DNA of 64,000 bases, from the NCBI GenBank assembly GCA_948567375.1, contig OX419755.1, positions 83,284,218-83,348,217 of the forward strand. The letters are read 5' to 3'. The notes beneath the pieces are model-generated. The model searched no databases, was not told the DNA's origin, and was given only the letters and a program-made list of their open reading frames with translations. This document shows, one piece after another, positions 12,029-23,528 of this stretch; the first letter of the stretch is position 1, and each line of letters starts with the position of its first letter. The stretch comes from Lunularia cruciata (lineage: Eukaryota; Streptophyta; Marchantiopsida; Lunulariales; Lunulariaceae). The position numbers and the translations under genes were made by a program.

Positions 12029-12440
12029 TGTAACAATATGGAGTTTAGTGATGAAGTTAGTTAGGGCTAACAAAGTAGCAAATAGGACAAATTAGCCTAG
12101 AGTATTCTAGAAGTATCTAAAAAGCTTCTTGGGAATCTTCTTGGCTAGCTTAGCTTGCACCTCAGGTACGGAGCTTCTAGAAGCTTCCTACTAGCTTAGC
12201 TTGCATGCCAAGCAAATGACTTCTAAAAGAAAGCTTCTTGAGAAGCTCCCCGGTTAACTTGGCTTGCACTCCAAGAAAGTGACTCAAGGAGGCTTCTTGA
12301 TAAGCTTCTCAAGAGCCTTGTATGCTCCCTATAAATACTAAAGCCGAAGCTCATGCTAGGAATTTGGAGTTTCCCACGCTCAAGTGTCCCAATGTGATCT
12401 TCCATTCTCCTATTTCTCTCCTTGGTCTTGGTCTTTTACA
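12029..12440 (+). repeat. 3' LTR of family B element
   Basis: 412 bp, starting TGTAACAATATGGAG directly after the purine tract and ending TTTTACA. TATA box CTATAAATAC at 12330. Upstream of it lies a perfect three-unit heat-shock element at 12175-12187. The two LTRs have diverged by substitutions and indels, so the insertion is not recent. Confidence 0.92.
12175..12187 (+). promoter_or_regulatory. Perfect three-unit heat-shock element in family B LTR
   Basis: TTCtaGAAgcTTC matches the heat-shock factor consensus of alternating TTC/GAA units spaced by two bases, without mismatch. It lies about 150 bp upstream of the LTR TATA box at 12330, the expected promoter geometry. Confidence 0.7.
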
Positions 12441-12445
12441 AGAAG

Positions 12446-12560
12446 CATCTGTAATGATGAATGTCCCTATTGTCAATGTGGTCACCTGACTCATGTGAGC
12501 ATCCCAAGTGGTCCAATCATAGTCCTTATGCACCGTTCCCACGTCGATCTTTACATCTTG
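12446..12560 (+). mobile_element. Fragment of gypsy family A integrase N-terminus
   Basis: The frame reads CGHLTHVSIPSGPIIVLMHR, and its DNA matches the first 50 bases of the window (CCAAGTGGTCCAATCA...CCTTATGCACC). It is a short piece of the same integrase zinc-finger leader, lying just outside the target duplication of the family B element. Homology stops near 12560. Confidence 0.7.
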
Positions 12561-15316
12561 CAAGGTAAAGTGTCAATGACACACCGAACATGGTGTATCC
12601 TGAATTGCTCTAGGTGGCCCCACATGGAGAGGTGTAACCATGGCTAGCACAAGGATAATGATAGTAACACGTGATGCTCTTCTCCATATATCCCCATGCC
12701 TGCAAAACCACACCCCTCACATCCCAACTCACATAAAAAAATACAATCTCTCCAAACTCTAAAAACTAAAAACTCTCATAACTTTCAATTTCCATCTCAA
12801 ATTTTCAAACTAAGTTCCCAAGGAACTCAATCATGAAAACCAAGAAATTAGAAATGAAAATTTCTGACCCATCTGTCTCAATGTGTCCTGGTCACTCTAA
12901 ACCCTAAAAAATCTAAAACTCTACATAACTTTCTACTCAATTCTCCGTAGTGTTCAATCAAGGTACCAATGGAACCAAAATTGAAAAATAAACAGAATCA
13001 ACTATTTACTCAAGTACTATATGCTAGAAACTCAAAAAAAATATTTCTTCACTCTCCATCTCTCCCTTTCCTCTCCCATCTCTACACTCTCCTAAGCACC
13101 CTCTATTCTACACAATTGGAAAAGACATTCACTCCCATGATGGTATAGATCAAGGTATCAAGATATACGAGAGTAAAAGATTGAGATTATCATGGACTAG
13201 CTAACTCGGAGGGATATTAGTGATAATCATAGATTTTATAATATGATAAGCTTTCACGGATTGTTCATATGTTACAACATTATCAAACATGTGGCACTAC
13301 TCACCAATCTCTTAAGCAAGCATGTCAAATACTACTAAAGTAACAAGAAAAAGTTTTTCTTGTAACTCAAGGACTTAATATTAAGTCATTTAATTCTATT
13401 ACTTTATATATTACCACAATTTGATAGCATTATCTTTTGAATAAGCCTTAGATCATATTTATAGACTAAAAGTTATTGTTTATGCTTCCAATATTAGGTA
13501 GCATTATCTTCTTGAAAAGCATATGATCATGTATATAAGCCACGATCCATTATAATAAAACTATTCTATTGGTTCATACACAACAAGAGCAACTCTAATT
13601 TTATGACATCTAGTTAGAGTATTAACCTAATAATTTCCACCTTCTTTTTGGTGCTTTCTCTCTCATCACCCATGTACAAGCAACTTCTCAATTCCTTAAT
13701 CCTATCAAACACTATTAAGGTCGACCTTGCACATAATTCTTTCTTCCAACATGTTCTAGCCCAACTTACGGTCAAGCACAAGAAATATGTTTTCCATATG
13801 TGAATGGACTGTTACACAAAGTAGATCAATTATATGCTCTACATCTTTATAATATTTTGTTTGTGGTTGATTACATGGGGTTTTTAGGTTATTTTGGAAT
13901 GCATAAGATCACTTATTTGATTGAATGTTAGTGATATTAGTGCATTTATTGTGAAAGTTGCTATGACATTAAACCTAAAGCAAATGAGCCTTTTATAACT
14001 ATTTGAGATTCCGTCTCATTTTGGATCCTTGTAATACTCATCTTTAAACACCTAAAGCAGGTAAAAAGGGATGAAAAATTATGCCCCATTTTTTAATTTG
14101 CAATCATTCAGCGGATCATATAAATCAATGGATAACAGATATGATAATGCATGAAAACTGAAGAGTTTACTTAATATAGAGAGATATGCATCAAGACTGA
14201 AGAGTTTGCTTGATATAAAGACTCAGCATTCTATATCATTGCTTCAGAAAGAATTCTATCATGTATCTCGAGTAAGAATATTGATTATAAAATTAAAGAG
14301 TAACCCATACAATGCTATCTTTGTTAATCAAGAGGAGAGAAGTTAAGCTTTTCCATTGGGTTGGACATTGAGAAAAAGAAAGTCAATTAGGAAATTGAGA
14401 TAAACATAAAGGAGAAGATTTAACACTACAAGAATGAGTCAAGGATTTAACACTTGATCCAAAGGATTTAATCATTTGAAGTTTGTCCTTCGTAGGTAAA
14501 AGAAAATGAGTCATACTCTAGGTATTTATGGTTTCTAACCTTGAAATAGCTGGATGCTGGCTAGTCTTTCCACTTTTATAAAGTAAATTATTTCTGTGAC
14601 ATATATTGGAGACTTCAAGAAACTCTCCCCTTGATGAGGTGTTCAAAATAGACTAACAAGAATACACTTAATTTTCTTTTGTGGTGAACATATAGTACTC
14701 ATGTAGCTTTCAAGATAGTCGCATGTACAAGTTAAAACATCAAATCTGGATTAGCGCACATTCATTCTGTCCTTTTTCTCATGGGAGTAATTATACTTCT
14801 CATTTTGTCGTGTTTTATTATAAACCATTGCGGACTCTGTTGGACACGTAATGATGACTATATCCAAATCTTCTCGCTGATGAACTAGTTGCCACGTGGG
14901 CAGCGTCGGGAAATCCGACAAACAGAGTATGATCCACCGATTGGTTCCGATGTATACGAGATCTTGCCGGAGTAGATCTCGCGGGCCTTTTAGACCTTCC
15001 CGATAATTCGGTGATCACTTCGAAAATCTCAGGTATCTGGACTATACTCCTGTTTTTAAGGAGGTTCCTGAACACTAAGATTCCCGAAATGCGGGAAGCA
15101 CTGGACATATTCCCGAATACACCGTGGTTTAAATTTCTATGCCGGTATCTGGGAAGGTTAGAGAGGGTTTTGGAACTTCTGAGAGGAAGGAGGAATTGAT
15201 TCCGCGATCTTCTGAAGATTGGGGGTTTTGTGAAATTCAGACCAACTGTTGCAGGAGCTGCAGAGAGTCCGAGTTCGAAAGAAGAAGCGATTTGCAATAG
15301 AGGGAGAGGAGAAAAA
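12561..15316. other. Intergenic DNA and upstream region of the COG0523 gene
   Basis: 12561-14800 is AT-rich with no recognised gene or repeat. Base composition rises in GC from about 14820, marking the promoter and 5' UTR of the plus-strand gene that starts at 15317. The 159-codon minus frame at 14818-15297 has no recognisable domain and overlaps this leader, so I do not call it a gene. Confidence 0.5.
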
Positions 15317-18300
15317 ATGATGGCTATGGCTGCAGCGACGTGTTGTGGCCACTGGGCCTGCGCCTCTTTGGTGACCGGGGTGGGGGTGAAAGGGAGAATC
15401 CTGAGCAGAAAGGTGGTGGATGGAACTTCGAGTGCGTCGTCCTTGACGTTAAGGAATGCTGTGGCGAAGAATCTGCAGGTTGTGCAGTGCTATCTGGGGA
15501 GCAATTGCATCTTTGCGGTGAAAGAGAAGAGAGGATTTGGTGCAGGAGTGAGGAAGCCCACTGATTTTGTTGCTGCAGATACGACTCAGATAAGGTTTAG
15601 GAATTTCTCGACCGTGAGAGCTGCTCAAAAAGCTGAAATTATCGATGATGCTGAGGTTGATGGGGGATCTGTTCGTGAAGCGGAAGTCGAGCTTGTGGAG
15701 GAAAGCACAGGGCCGGATAATCGTGTGCCGGTTACTGTGATTACTGGTTTCTTAGGGTCTGGCAAGGTATTCAAATATTGCAGTGGAAAATATCGGAACT
15801 TTAGTGCAGATTCCTCCTCGGTAGTGATATAGTCGTCTCTCAGTGTCCAAGATTCAGACTGTCCTTGTACTGTTTTCTGGTTGACGTTGGAGGTCTTCCT
15901 ACGGCCACTCTGAATTTCATTGTGTCGTTTACTTTGCCTGAAATTGACTATCTATGAAGCAATATATAGGACTGTCGTTTATGCGCGCAACTCCATCTCT
16001 TAACGCTCCTAACTAATGATGGTCTTAAGCGTGCGGCAGTCTCTACTCTGTCTTATGGATTTGCTATGTTTCAGGTATCTCTTTTCATTTTTCCCCGAGA
16101 TTAAAGTCGGGAGTAGGGACGTTGACTTTGTGGCACTGAGATTTTGTGTCTTGTTTTGTGTTATTGCAGACTACATTAGTAAATCATGTTCTTACTAGTC
16201 CGCATGGCAAGCGGATCGCTGTGATCGAAAACGAGGTAGAATTACATCTCAGTCTCACCGTAATTGAACACTACTTTGCTCGGCAACTAGACTTCGAGGA
16301 CGCATTCTCTAGGATATTCTGCCCTCTTGCCGTTAATCTGGATCGCACGTCTAGTATCATGACAGTATTGATTCATTTTCACCCGTGTCAACAGTTTGGT
16401 GAGGTGGACATAGACGGCTCCCTCGTAGCAGCTCAGAGTTCAGGAAATGAGGATATTGTCATGCTCAATAATGGCTGCCTCTGCTGCACTGTACGTGGAG
16501 ATCTTGTGCGCATGCTCTCTGAGCTCGTAAGGACAAAGAGAGACAAGTTTGATCACATTCTAATAGAAACAACTGGTACGTATTCCCCAGCCTTAGAAAT
16601 TCTTTGCTTTGTATACGTACCACGTCAGATAAATCTGCTTCGAGGTTTATGGAAGGAATTACATTCAACGGTCCATTCTAGTAATGATTTGCGGGCCTTA
16701 TTACTCAGCAGTACCTAGAGTGTCCAAGATTAATGGTCGCCCTAATGGTCTCCTCTACGGCCTGGTCTGAGTAGTTGTCTGTATGCTTCACAGGGCTTGC
16801 GAATCCGCTCCCAATTATACAGACATTCTTCCTTGAGGAGCAGCTTTTTGCGCAAGTGAGGTTAGACGGTGTTGTGACTCTCGTCGATGCTAAGCATGCC
16901 TCTATGCATATCGAAGAGGTCAAACCTGAAGGAGTTGTAAACGAAGCAGTGGAGCAGATTGCTTACGCAGACAGAATTATTCTTAACAAGGTTACTCTTG
17001 GGAATTACCAGAATGTCTAGGCCCTCTTATGGTGTCGAAACAGGCATCAGAGATTCATGCTACCTCGCTTAGGAAAATTTAATTCAAGGTTTCTTTTCTA
17101 CACTTGATACGTGGTTGTGACAATGGTGCCTTAACGTGCGCAGACTGATCTAGTTGGAGAGCCCGAAATTCATGCTCTGATGCGGCAAATAAAGGTAAGA
17201 TCACAATCGTTGTTGTATATACTTGAAAGAGCAGTGTCTTTTCATCATCCAGTATCCGTTTTGGATGCACGAGCAAAACTCTTAAACTTTGATGCATGTG
17301 GGTGCTGACAGAGGATAAATGCTCTGGCTAGTATTCAAAAGGCAACATATGGTACCGTCGACATGGACTACGTTATTGGAGTTGGTGGTTATGAGTTGGA
17401 AAGGTATCACTTCTTGCCCTTCCCGTATTCAGTTACTGCCGGATTAGTCCTCAAGAGCATGACTGCCAATCATTATCTGTCATTGTTTTCATCACTCCTG
17501 CAAATATTCTTGGAGCAGACGCTGGTAAAACTCCTTGTCAGAGTTTTCGCGACATATTTTTAAGCTTGCTGGACGGGTTTCTCAGTTCTAGTTGTGGAGA
17601 GATCTGGTAGCTTCCCCCATGTTAGTCCGTACCATCTTCCTGTATGATCAATAGAAGTGATGCTACTTGCAATCTTTAGTGATAGGGAAGAAATGCATGA
17701 TGAACAGATCTGTTAATGTCGCTTACCGATGTGTATGCCCCACCTACAGGGTTGAAGAGGAAGTTAAACCTGCAGCCAAAACTCAAACTGTCGAGCACAG
17801 TCACGACGAGCACAAACATCACGAACATCGTGAGTTTCATCAGCTCGGCTAGAGGAATCTTACCGCCTGAGCTATCTAATGTGCATCGAGATATACCTAC
17901 GTTCTGATGCTAGAGATCTGTCTTTACCATCTTGTTCAGCTCTGTAATCACTTCCATATCTCCGGTAGACGACCAGAGGTCTTGATTTCAACTTGAGCTT
18001 ACGATGTATTTACCTTCCTGCGCAGATCATAATGAACACGACCATAACGAAGCCCACAGTCACGACCATGCGCATGAGCATGGCCCTGATTGTGCACCCG
18101 ACTGTGGACATGATCACGAAGACGGTCACGTTCATGACCATGTTCATGATCCTGGTGTTTCGTCTGTTAGCATCGTTTGTGAAGGAAATCTGGATATTGA
18201 CAAGGTAAGTCTATCCTCGAAATGTGTTCTTTCTTACATATTACTGCTATGTAGCATCGGGGGATTACACCTCCGGAGCGCTCTAAAACGGAAAGTGTCG

Positions 18301-18898
18301 CATGGCATTGTACACAACTTGTTTTACCTCTGGTGATGGCGTCATGAGAGTGCTATCATGTTACCACCCGAAAACTCTATTCTATCTATTCAATTTTGAC
18401 ATGGTATGATTGTGATACAGATCAACATCTGGTTAGAGGATCTCCTAGATAAGGACAGTGACAACATATATAGGATGAAGGGAGTTCTATCTGTTGAAGG
18501 ATTCGATTCTCGTTTCGTGTTCCAGGTATGTCCTCTATGACTGTCTCGATTGCGATGTGGTTCTTCGTGTGCCCATGTTTCAAGATCCTTGGTCCTTAAG
18601 TGAGCTACTAGGAGTACTGCCGATCAGAGGTACCCTTCCGTGCAAGGGGTGCATTCTATCTACACCCTTGCGCGGAAGGCTGCATTCTATCTCGGTGCTG
18701 CATTTTGGATTAACTAAGCATGACTCTATAGGGTGCTGATCTCATGTTATGTATTTACAGGGCGTACATGCTCTGTTTGAGGGCTCACCCGATAGGCTAT
18801 GGGGACCAAGTGAAGAAAGAACAAGCAAATTAGTTTTCATAGGAAGGAATCTGGACGAGGAGAGTTTGAGAAAGGGTTTTCAGCAGTGTTTAATTTAA
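15317..18898 (+). CDS. Plastid-type COG0523 (CobW/ZNG-like) metal-chaperone GTPase, 10 exons, 512 aa
   Basis: Exons: 15317-15766, 16170-16235, 16395-16575, 16794-16990, 17144-17194, 17312-17403, 17750-17829, 18026-18204, 18421-18525, 18761-18898. All introns are GT-AG and phases close to 512 codons plus TAA. Residues 1 to about 110 look like a plastid transit peptide (basic and Ser/Ala-rich, no domain). The G domain begins VPVTVITGFLGSGK with Walker A at 144-152 (GFLGSGKTT, split by intron 1). The family metal motif NGCLCC lies at 198-203 and the guanine-specificity motif NKTD at 297-300. A linker at about 362-420 has 21 His and two Cys. The CobW C-terminal domain follows (VSSVSIVCEGNLD; GVHALFEGSP; KLVFIGRNLDEE). 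Family members are GTPases linked to zinc or other metal trafficking. I chose the ATG at 15317; an upstream in-frame ATG at 15230 would add 29 residues. Confidence 0.95.
18634..18679 (+). other. Near-perfect hairpin in the last intron of the COG0523 gene
   Basis: Arms 18634-18651 (CCTTCCGTGCAAGGGGTG) and 18663-18679 (CACCCTTGCGCGGAAGG) pair over about 17 bases with one G-T or mismatch and one bulge, around an 11-base loop. The hairpin lies in the intron between exons 9 and 10. No known RNA family is recognised. Confidence 0.75.
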
Positions 18899-21454
18899 TA
18901 CAGAAGCAAAAGTCGATCGTAAGTAATATATTTTTCCGCCTTCAAGAGTCTATAGAGATACATGAGACTGATGGTCCATTTAATCCAGACTAGATCTGTT
19001 GCTTTGAATCTGTAACTTTAAGAACTGCATCACTTTGCCAAAGGGCTCCCAAACTCTTTGGACGTGCAAATGCTGTCCGGAGTCCAATTTTTCTGTAAGA
19101 CCTACTTTTCTCAGACCAAAGCACTTGGCTTGGTTGGTTGTACGAACGCCCGAAAGCGAGAATGTTGTCAAGTGCACGGAAGGAATTCAGTTTTTCCGCT
19201 TCTTTCCGTAGCATTTAAGAGAGACACAATCAACCGATATGCCGCATTCCATCATTTAAGCTTGGAGACAAACAACAGTTGTTATCCTCATCTACAAAGA
19301 TTTCAAAGCTCTGCTAATAAACGTCAGCGAAGCAGAAAATGAGATCCACCGCACCATGTCAGATGTATCAAGACCGTCTGAATGCCACGGAGCAAAGAGA
19401 TATTTCCCGTACACAGTTGCCCTTGTCACGTTATGAAACACAAGATCGAGTGGAAGGCAGCAAGGACTGCGTTTATCGACCCAAGACGTTTCTTCCATTG
19501 TACAAATTCACAGAGTAATGCAAATTCTGTCCATATGTGACAGCAAACAAGCAAGTCTCTTGTCACTGTGATTGGATGTATGGATAATAATCCATGGTGA
19601 TCTCCTCCAGTAGAGGTCGTCGTCAATAACCAAAATGTCTCTGAATATTTCCGATAGCAATATCATAAGCTTGAAACCGTCAGTCAGTGCGTTTTACTAC
19701 GCTAATCATACTCTTGACTCGCATGGAGATGACATTTTGTAGTTATTACCGTGCTATTTAATTGAAGAGTTTTAGGTTAGAGCCTTTAACTCCATGTCAT
19801 GATTGCCAGGCCATCTTAGTGAAAGGTTTTGGGTCTCGACCCTTGGACTCAACGTGAGTTCAGGTGATCGCTGAACGCAAAGAAATGTGAAAAAATTAAC
19901 AAGACAAATAGATAGGCTCAATAACTACAACCTTGCCTTCTACATTGATGTACCCAGTACCTAGAACTGTGTAATTCGATAGGTTCTCTAGGTTCAAGTA
20001 AAACTTTTCATTTTCTAAATCAATCAAACAAGAAAAGCTTTTGAAACCTGTCTTGTGTATTGAAACACAAGACATATATTAATGAGAAGGATGTTTCTAT
20101 AAAGAAAGTAGACTAACCAACTCAAAGTGCCTCTTTAGCAAATTAGATTTCCAATAATTCTATTTCATAATTAGTATTTAGCTTAGTGTTTATATCATAT
20201 TAACTCTAATTCAGAAGTTGCATGGTCTAACTTTGGGGTTAGTAAGCTTCTAGTATGTATCTTTACTAACATATAAGCACTATTCCATGTGTTGTACAAT
20301 GTGCAATAATGATTGTTCTGATCTTACAAGGTCCTTTATAAAATGATATTCAATGTCTGTTTTCTTAATTTAATAGTGTATACAAGAGCAATTGCACTAT
20401 AGTTATCAAAATAACAAAATTGCTTTTTCATTTGCTTCCTCAAAATATAGCTCAATTGACAATCCAAGGTCAACAATCCTTGTTGCAATTAAATAATTTA
20501 TGAAGAATACACATACTTAGTTTAGCATACTCAGCTCTTCTCTTTGATAGTTCAAAAAACTAAACTCTCTTACTTGATAATTCTATGTGATGCTAAATTA
20601 TTGCTTCTAGTGCAAATATAACATTATGACGATGTAGATCGTTGTTTGCCAATAAACATTGACTTGATCTATAGATTAGATATGATATATGGATGAATAG
20701 TACCCTTGATTTATCTAAAATTACTCTTGGGCAATCATAGTTTAATTGCATATATTGAACATTTTACTTATGGTTTAGTATGAGTCTAAACACACAAATA
20801 AAAGTGTTCTTAGATTATTTGAACAAGTTGTTCTTTGTATGAGATGTTAAAATTGGTTTATAATTTTGAAACCAAATTCAAATAATTATTTATTATGGTA
20901 CAATATTTTAACTCAATTCCATCCACAATTTATTATGTTATGTTCAATCTTGATTCCAAAATAAGAATAAGTTATCACAATATCATTGATTTGAAATCTT
21001 GACCTCAATTCACCCTAGGTGTAGTAAAGAGTTTGATCTTCTTCAATGTTGCTCATTGGAAATCTTAACTTCTCCAATAGTTGGTAAATGTTTTTAATTT
21101 TGAGCATCAAGTTTGCCATGTCTAATTCTTTTCAACCCTAAATGGATGGCCAAACCATATATACCAATTGTACTTTAGGCTATATACTTTGATCATTTGA
21201 TAACTTGCACTACATTGATTTGGATATTTCTTTCTATTTATAGAGTTTATTACAATAACTCCAACAAGTAAGTAATAAATTATTTTCTTTCTTTCTTAAA
21301 TTTTGGTGATGTCTTCTTGACTCTTGATAACTATTTACTCCGCCACTTCTAATTTTTTGTGTACTTCCATTTTCTGTCCATCTTATCTTCTTCGTCAATA
21401 TCTCCAAAGTATGTTTTAGAGTGGATTGAAAGTTTGAAGGGTACTTTCTCTCAT
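18899..21454. other. 3' flank of the COG0523 gene and AT-rich intergenic DNA
   Basis: 18899 to about 19640 keeps the mixed composition of the gene and probably includes its 3' UTR. Short frames on both strands there match nothing known. From about 19900 the DNA is AT-rich and I see nothing in it. Confidence 0.5.
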
Positions 21455-21515
21455 GAAGAAAAAAGAAAAATGAGACTGTGTAGAGAACATGAAGGATGGG
21501 AAGATACTTTCTCTC
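21455..21515 (-). repeat. Short copy of the non-LTR element 3' tail
   Basis: On the minus strand: ATCTTCCCATCCTTCATGTT, CTCTACACAGTCTC, then TTTTTC. This matches the tail at 3444-3500 and the insert at 39603-39647. No upstream element sequence accompanies it. Confidence 0.65.
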
Positions 21516-21789
21516 GTAAAGTTTATCCACAACCATGTCATCTTATGGGATGATTATCATCAAGACCCAAACTAGATCAGAATTGTACTGATAAGAAGGT
21601 AAGCTCAAGAAGATAAAGCTCATCTTATTGTAGATAAAAATTGTCAGAAATAAATATGTTTTGATCTACTTTACTATTGATGATAAACTTATACTCTAAA
21701 CTTATACTCTTTCTTCCTTTTTGATAAGAAAATTTAGCTGAAATTTATAAAGTAACTTCCAATTAGATTAGCCACTTCTTTTTTCTTAG

Positions 21790-22003
21790 AGTTAGATATC
21801 TTTATTTTCATCAAATTGATCTCTCTTGCCATATTTGTATATATTGTGTCTTCTACATCCCAACTAAACCTTCTTATTTCCAACCAAATTTCATTAACTC
21901 ACCTGATTCAACCTCCTTGCTTACAATCATTATTGAAGATCATGATGAGTATGATGTAGATTGATCCTTGCCAAAAGGTGGTCAGTTATTACCATCACCA
22001 ATA
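21790..22003 (+). mobile_element. Diverged 3' end of a family B internal region
   Basis: Sequence near 21850-21970 (CATCCCAACTAAACC ... GATCATGATGAGTATGATG) corresponds to the stretch between integrase and chromodomain of the 7115-12440 element (near 11700-11840). The chromodomain itself is missing: the sequence jumps to CAAAAGGTGG...CATCACCAATA directly before the LTR. So the LTR at 22004 was attached to an internally deleted element. Confidence 0.6.
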
Positions 22004-22555
22004 TGTAACAATATGGAGCTTATCAATGAGTTAATCAAGACTAACAAAGTAGCAAATAGTCCAAATTAGCTAATAATATTCTAAAAGCATCTAGGAAGGT
22101 ATTTGGCACCTTCTGAGTATTGAGTGATGTGCATGCCAAGGAAGGAGCTTCTTGGGAAGCTTCTTGGCTAGCTTAGCTTGCATGCCAAGTAGGTGGCTTC
22201 TAGAAAGAAGATTTTTGGGAAATTTCTTGGCTAGCTTAGCTTGCATGTCAAGTGGACGGCTTCTAGAAAGAAGCTTCTTGAGAAGCTTCCCGGTTAACTT
22301 AGCTTGCATGCCAAGTGGACGGCTTCTAGAAAGAAGCTTCTTGAGAAGCTTCCCGGTTAACTTAGCTTGCATTCCAAGTAGATGGCTTTTTGGAAGCTTC
22401 TTGAGAAGCTTCTCAAGAGCATTGTATACTTCTCTATAAATATCAAAGCCTAAGCTCATGTTAGGCATTTGGAGTTTCACTCATTCAAGTGTCACAATGT
22501 GATCTTCCAGTCCGGTCTTCCATTCTCCTATTTGTCTCCTCGGTCTTTTAAAACA
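22004..22555 (+). repeat. Family B LTR, isolated, with internal 63-bp tandem repeats
   Basis: Starts TGTAACAATATGGAG and ends near TTTTAAAACA. The TATA box is at 22435 (TATAAATA). The body holds four tandem units of 63 bp, longer than in the other LTRs, giving about 550 bp. No matching 5' LTR is seen nearby, so it is a 3' LTR of a deleted element. Confidence 0.85.
22176..22410 (+). repeat. 63-bp tandem repeat carrying heat-shock-element-like blocks
   Basis: Units begin GCTTGCAT at 22176, 22239, 22302 and 22365, exactly 63 apart; the last is partial. Units 2 and 3 are almost identical. Each unit holds TTCTAGAA followed by GAAGCTTCTTGAGAAGCTTC. The length of 21 codons makes the minus strand look like a repetitive protein (22091-22480), which is an artefact of the repeat. 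Confidence 0.92.
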
Positions 22556-23523
22556 AATAATATATATATAGAGAGCAAAGTTCTATAGAAGTGTCAAAGT
22601 TCTTTCAAAGGTTACACACTTTATAATGTTATATGAAACACTTAATCATCTTCATTATGCTCAAGAGATATCCAAGAGCTTAGCACACAAGAATATACAT
22701 TATCAAGTAACAAAAAGAAAATATGTAGTAATATTTAGTTTCACATAGTAATCTAGTAGAATACAGTCATGTAAGTCAACAAATATTTCTAGAAGATACT
22801 TAAAAAGTTCTTAGAAAGTTTCAAGGATAAATAGTTGTTTAAAAAGATTCATAATCTAAAAAGTTCACCAAAAAAGATCATAACAATAATGTAATCTAGT
22901 CAAATATGCAATAATCTTCCTAAAGACTCTGGTTAGAATAAGAACCTTCTTAGAAATTGAGTAAATTGGCTAAAAAGTTGTAGATTAAGATTTTCCAAGA
23001 TGCAAGTCTATACTTATCTCAAGTATAAAAACAAGATATTGGATTTTTTCTTATTTGAAGTTGATGGATTAGATTCTTGGTCCATCTCTTGTTTTTTTAT
23101 CTTCACTACTTGTTCTATTTAATTTTATTTTTTCACACAAATTATCTTGGAGCTACTCAAAAATAATCATCAATCAACTCCTATATTTAGAATTGGTTGT
23201 ATATGAAGTGAAGAAAATCCTCAATAAAGAGATATATATAATCATCAACAGTACAGAATTAGATACTTGGTGATATGAAAAGGTTTTCCCATATTATTTA
23301 TGATAATAAATAATAAAATTTTGAGAATCTTGTAAATAGTTTGTTAGTAGTAGAATCATTTATAAAAACTTTGTTAGTAGTAGAAGCATTTGAATGCATA
23401 AACAAAAAATTTCCTTTTAAAAAAAGAGATATGTAATAATCTTAAGTTGATCATGGTTAAATTAGGTATAGTCTTCCAAAACCAAGTAAAATAAATTGAG
23501 TTGTAGTCCCATATTTTACCATA
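22556..23523. other. AT-rich intergenic DNA between two family B LTRs
   Basis: No gene or structured repeat recognised. Confidence 0.5.
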
Positions 23524-23528
23524 TTATT

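Larger units (their letters stand above)
7115..12440 (+). mobile_element. Ty3/gypsy chromovirus family B, complete structure, coding region decayed
   Basis: A whole LTR retrotransposon. LTRs lie at 7115-7556 and 12029-12440, both starting TGTAACAATATGGAG and ending CA. Right after the 5' LTR is a primer-binding site (TTAGTATCAGAGC at 7557), close to the usual initiator-Met tRNA type. A polypurine tract (GCGGTGGGGGGATA) precedes the 3' LTR. Internal domains in order: gag with a partial CCHC knuckle (YCCQIGHCIIECP near 8400-8440), protease remains near 8620-8880, RT near 9150-9900 (VVFLDDILIYS at 9676), RNase H near 9980-10480 (VVDFDASNFAIG), integrase near 10700-11640 (DKLSKQIHLAPTF; HPQTDGQIE), and a chromodomain near 11820-11990 (VLWKGYPLHDTTWEP). 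Flanks GGAAG (7110-7114) and AGAAG (12441-12445) look like a target duplication with one change. Stops and frameshifts throughout mean it can no longer encode its proteins. Confidence 0.93.

Noticed and set aside
14818..15297. 159-codon minus-strand frame before the COG0523 gene
   Set aside because: No domain, overlaps the leader of the well-supported plus-strand gene, and resembles the chance frames of GC-richer DNA.
17816..18150. His/Asp-rich stretch as a separate metal-binding gene
   Set aside because: Exon phases join it seamlessly to the COG0523 protein.
22091..22480. Repetitive Lys/Leu/Ser-rich protein on the minus strand
   Set aside because: It is produced by a 63-bp tandem repeat whose length is a multiple of three, inside an LTR.
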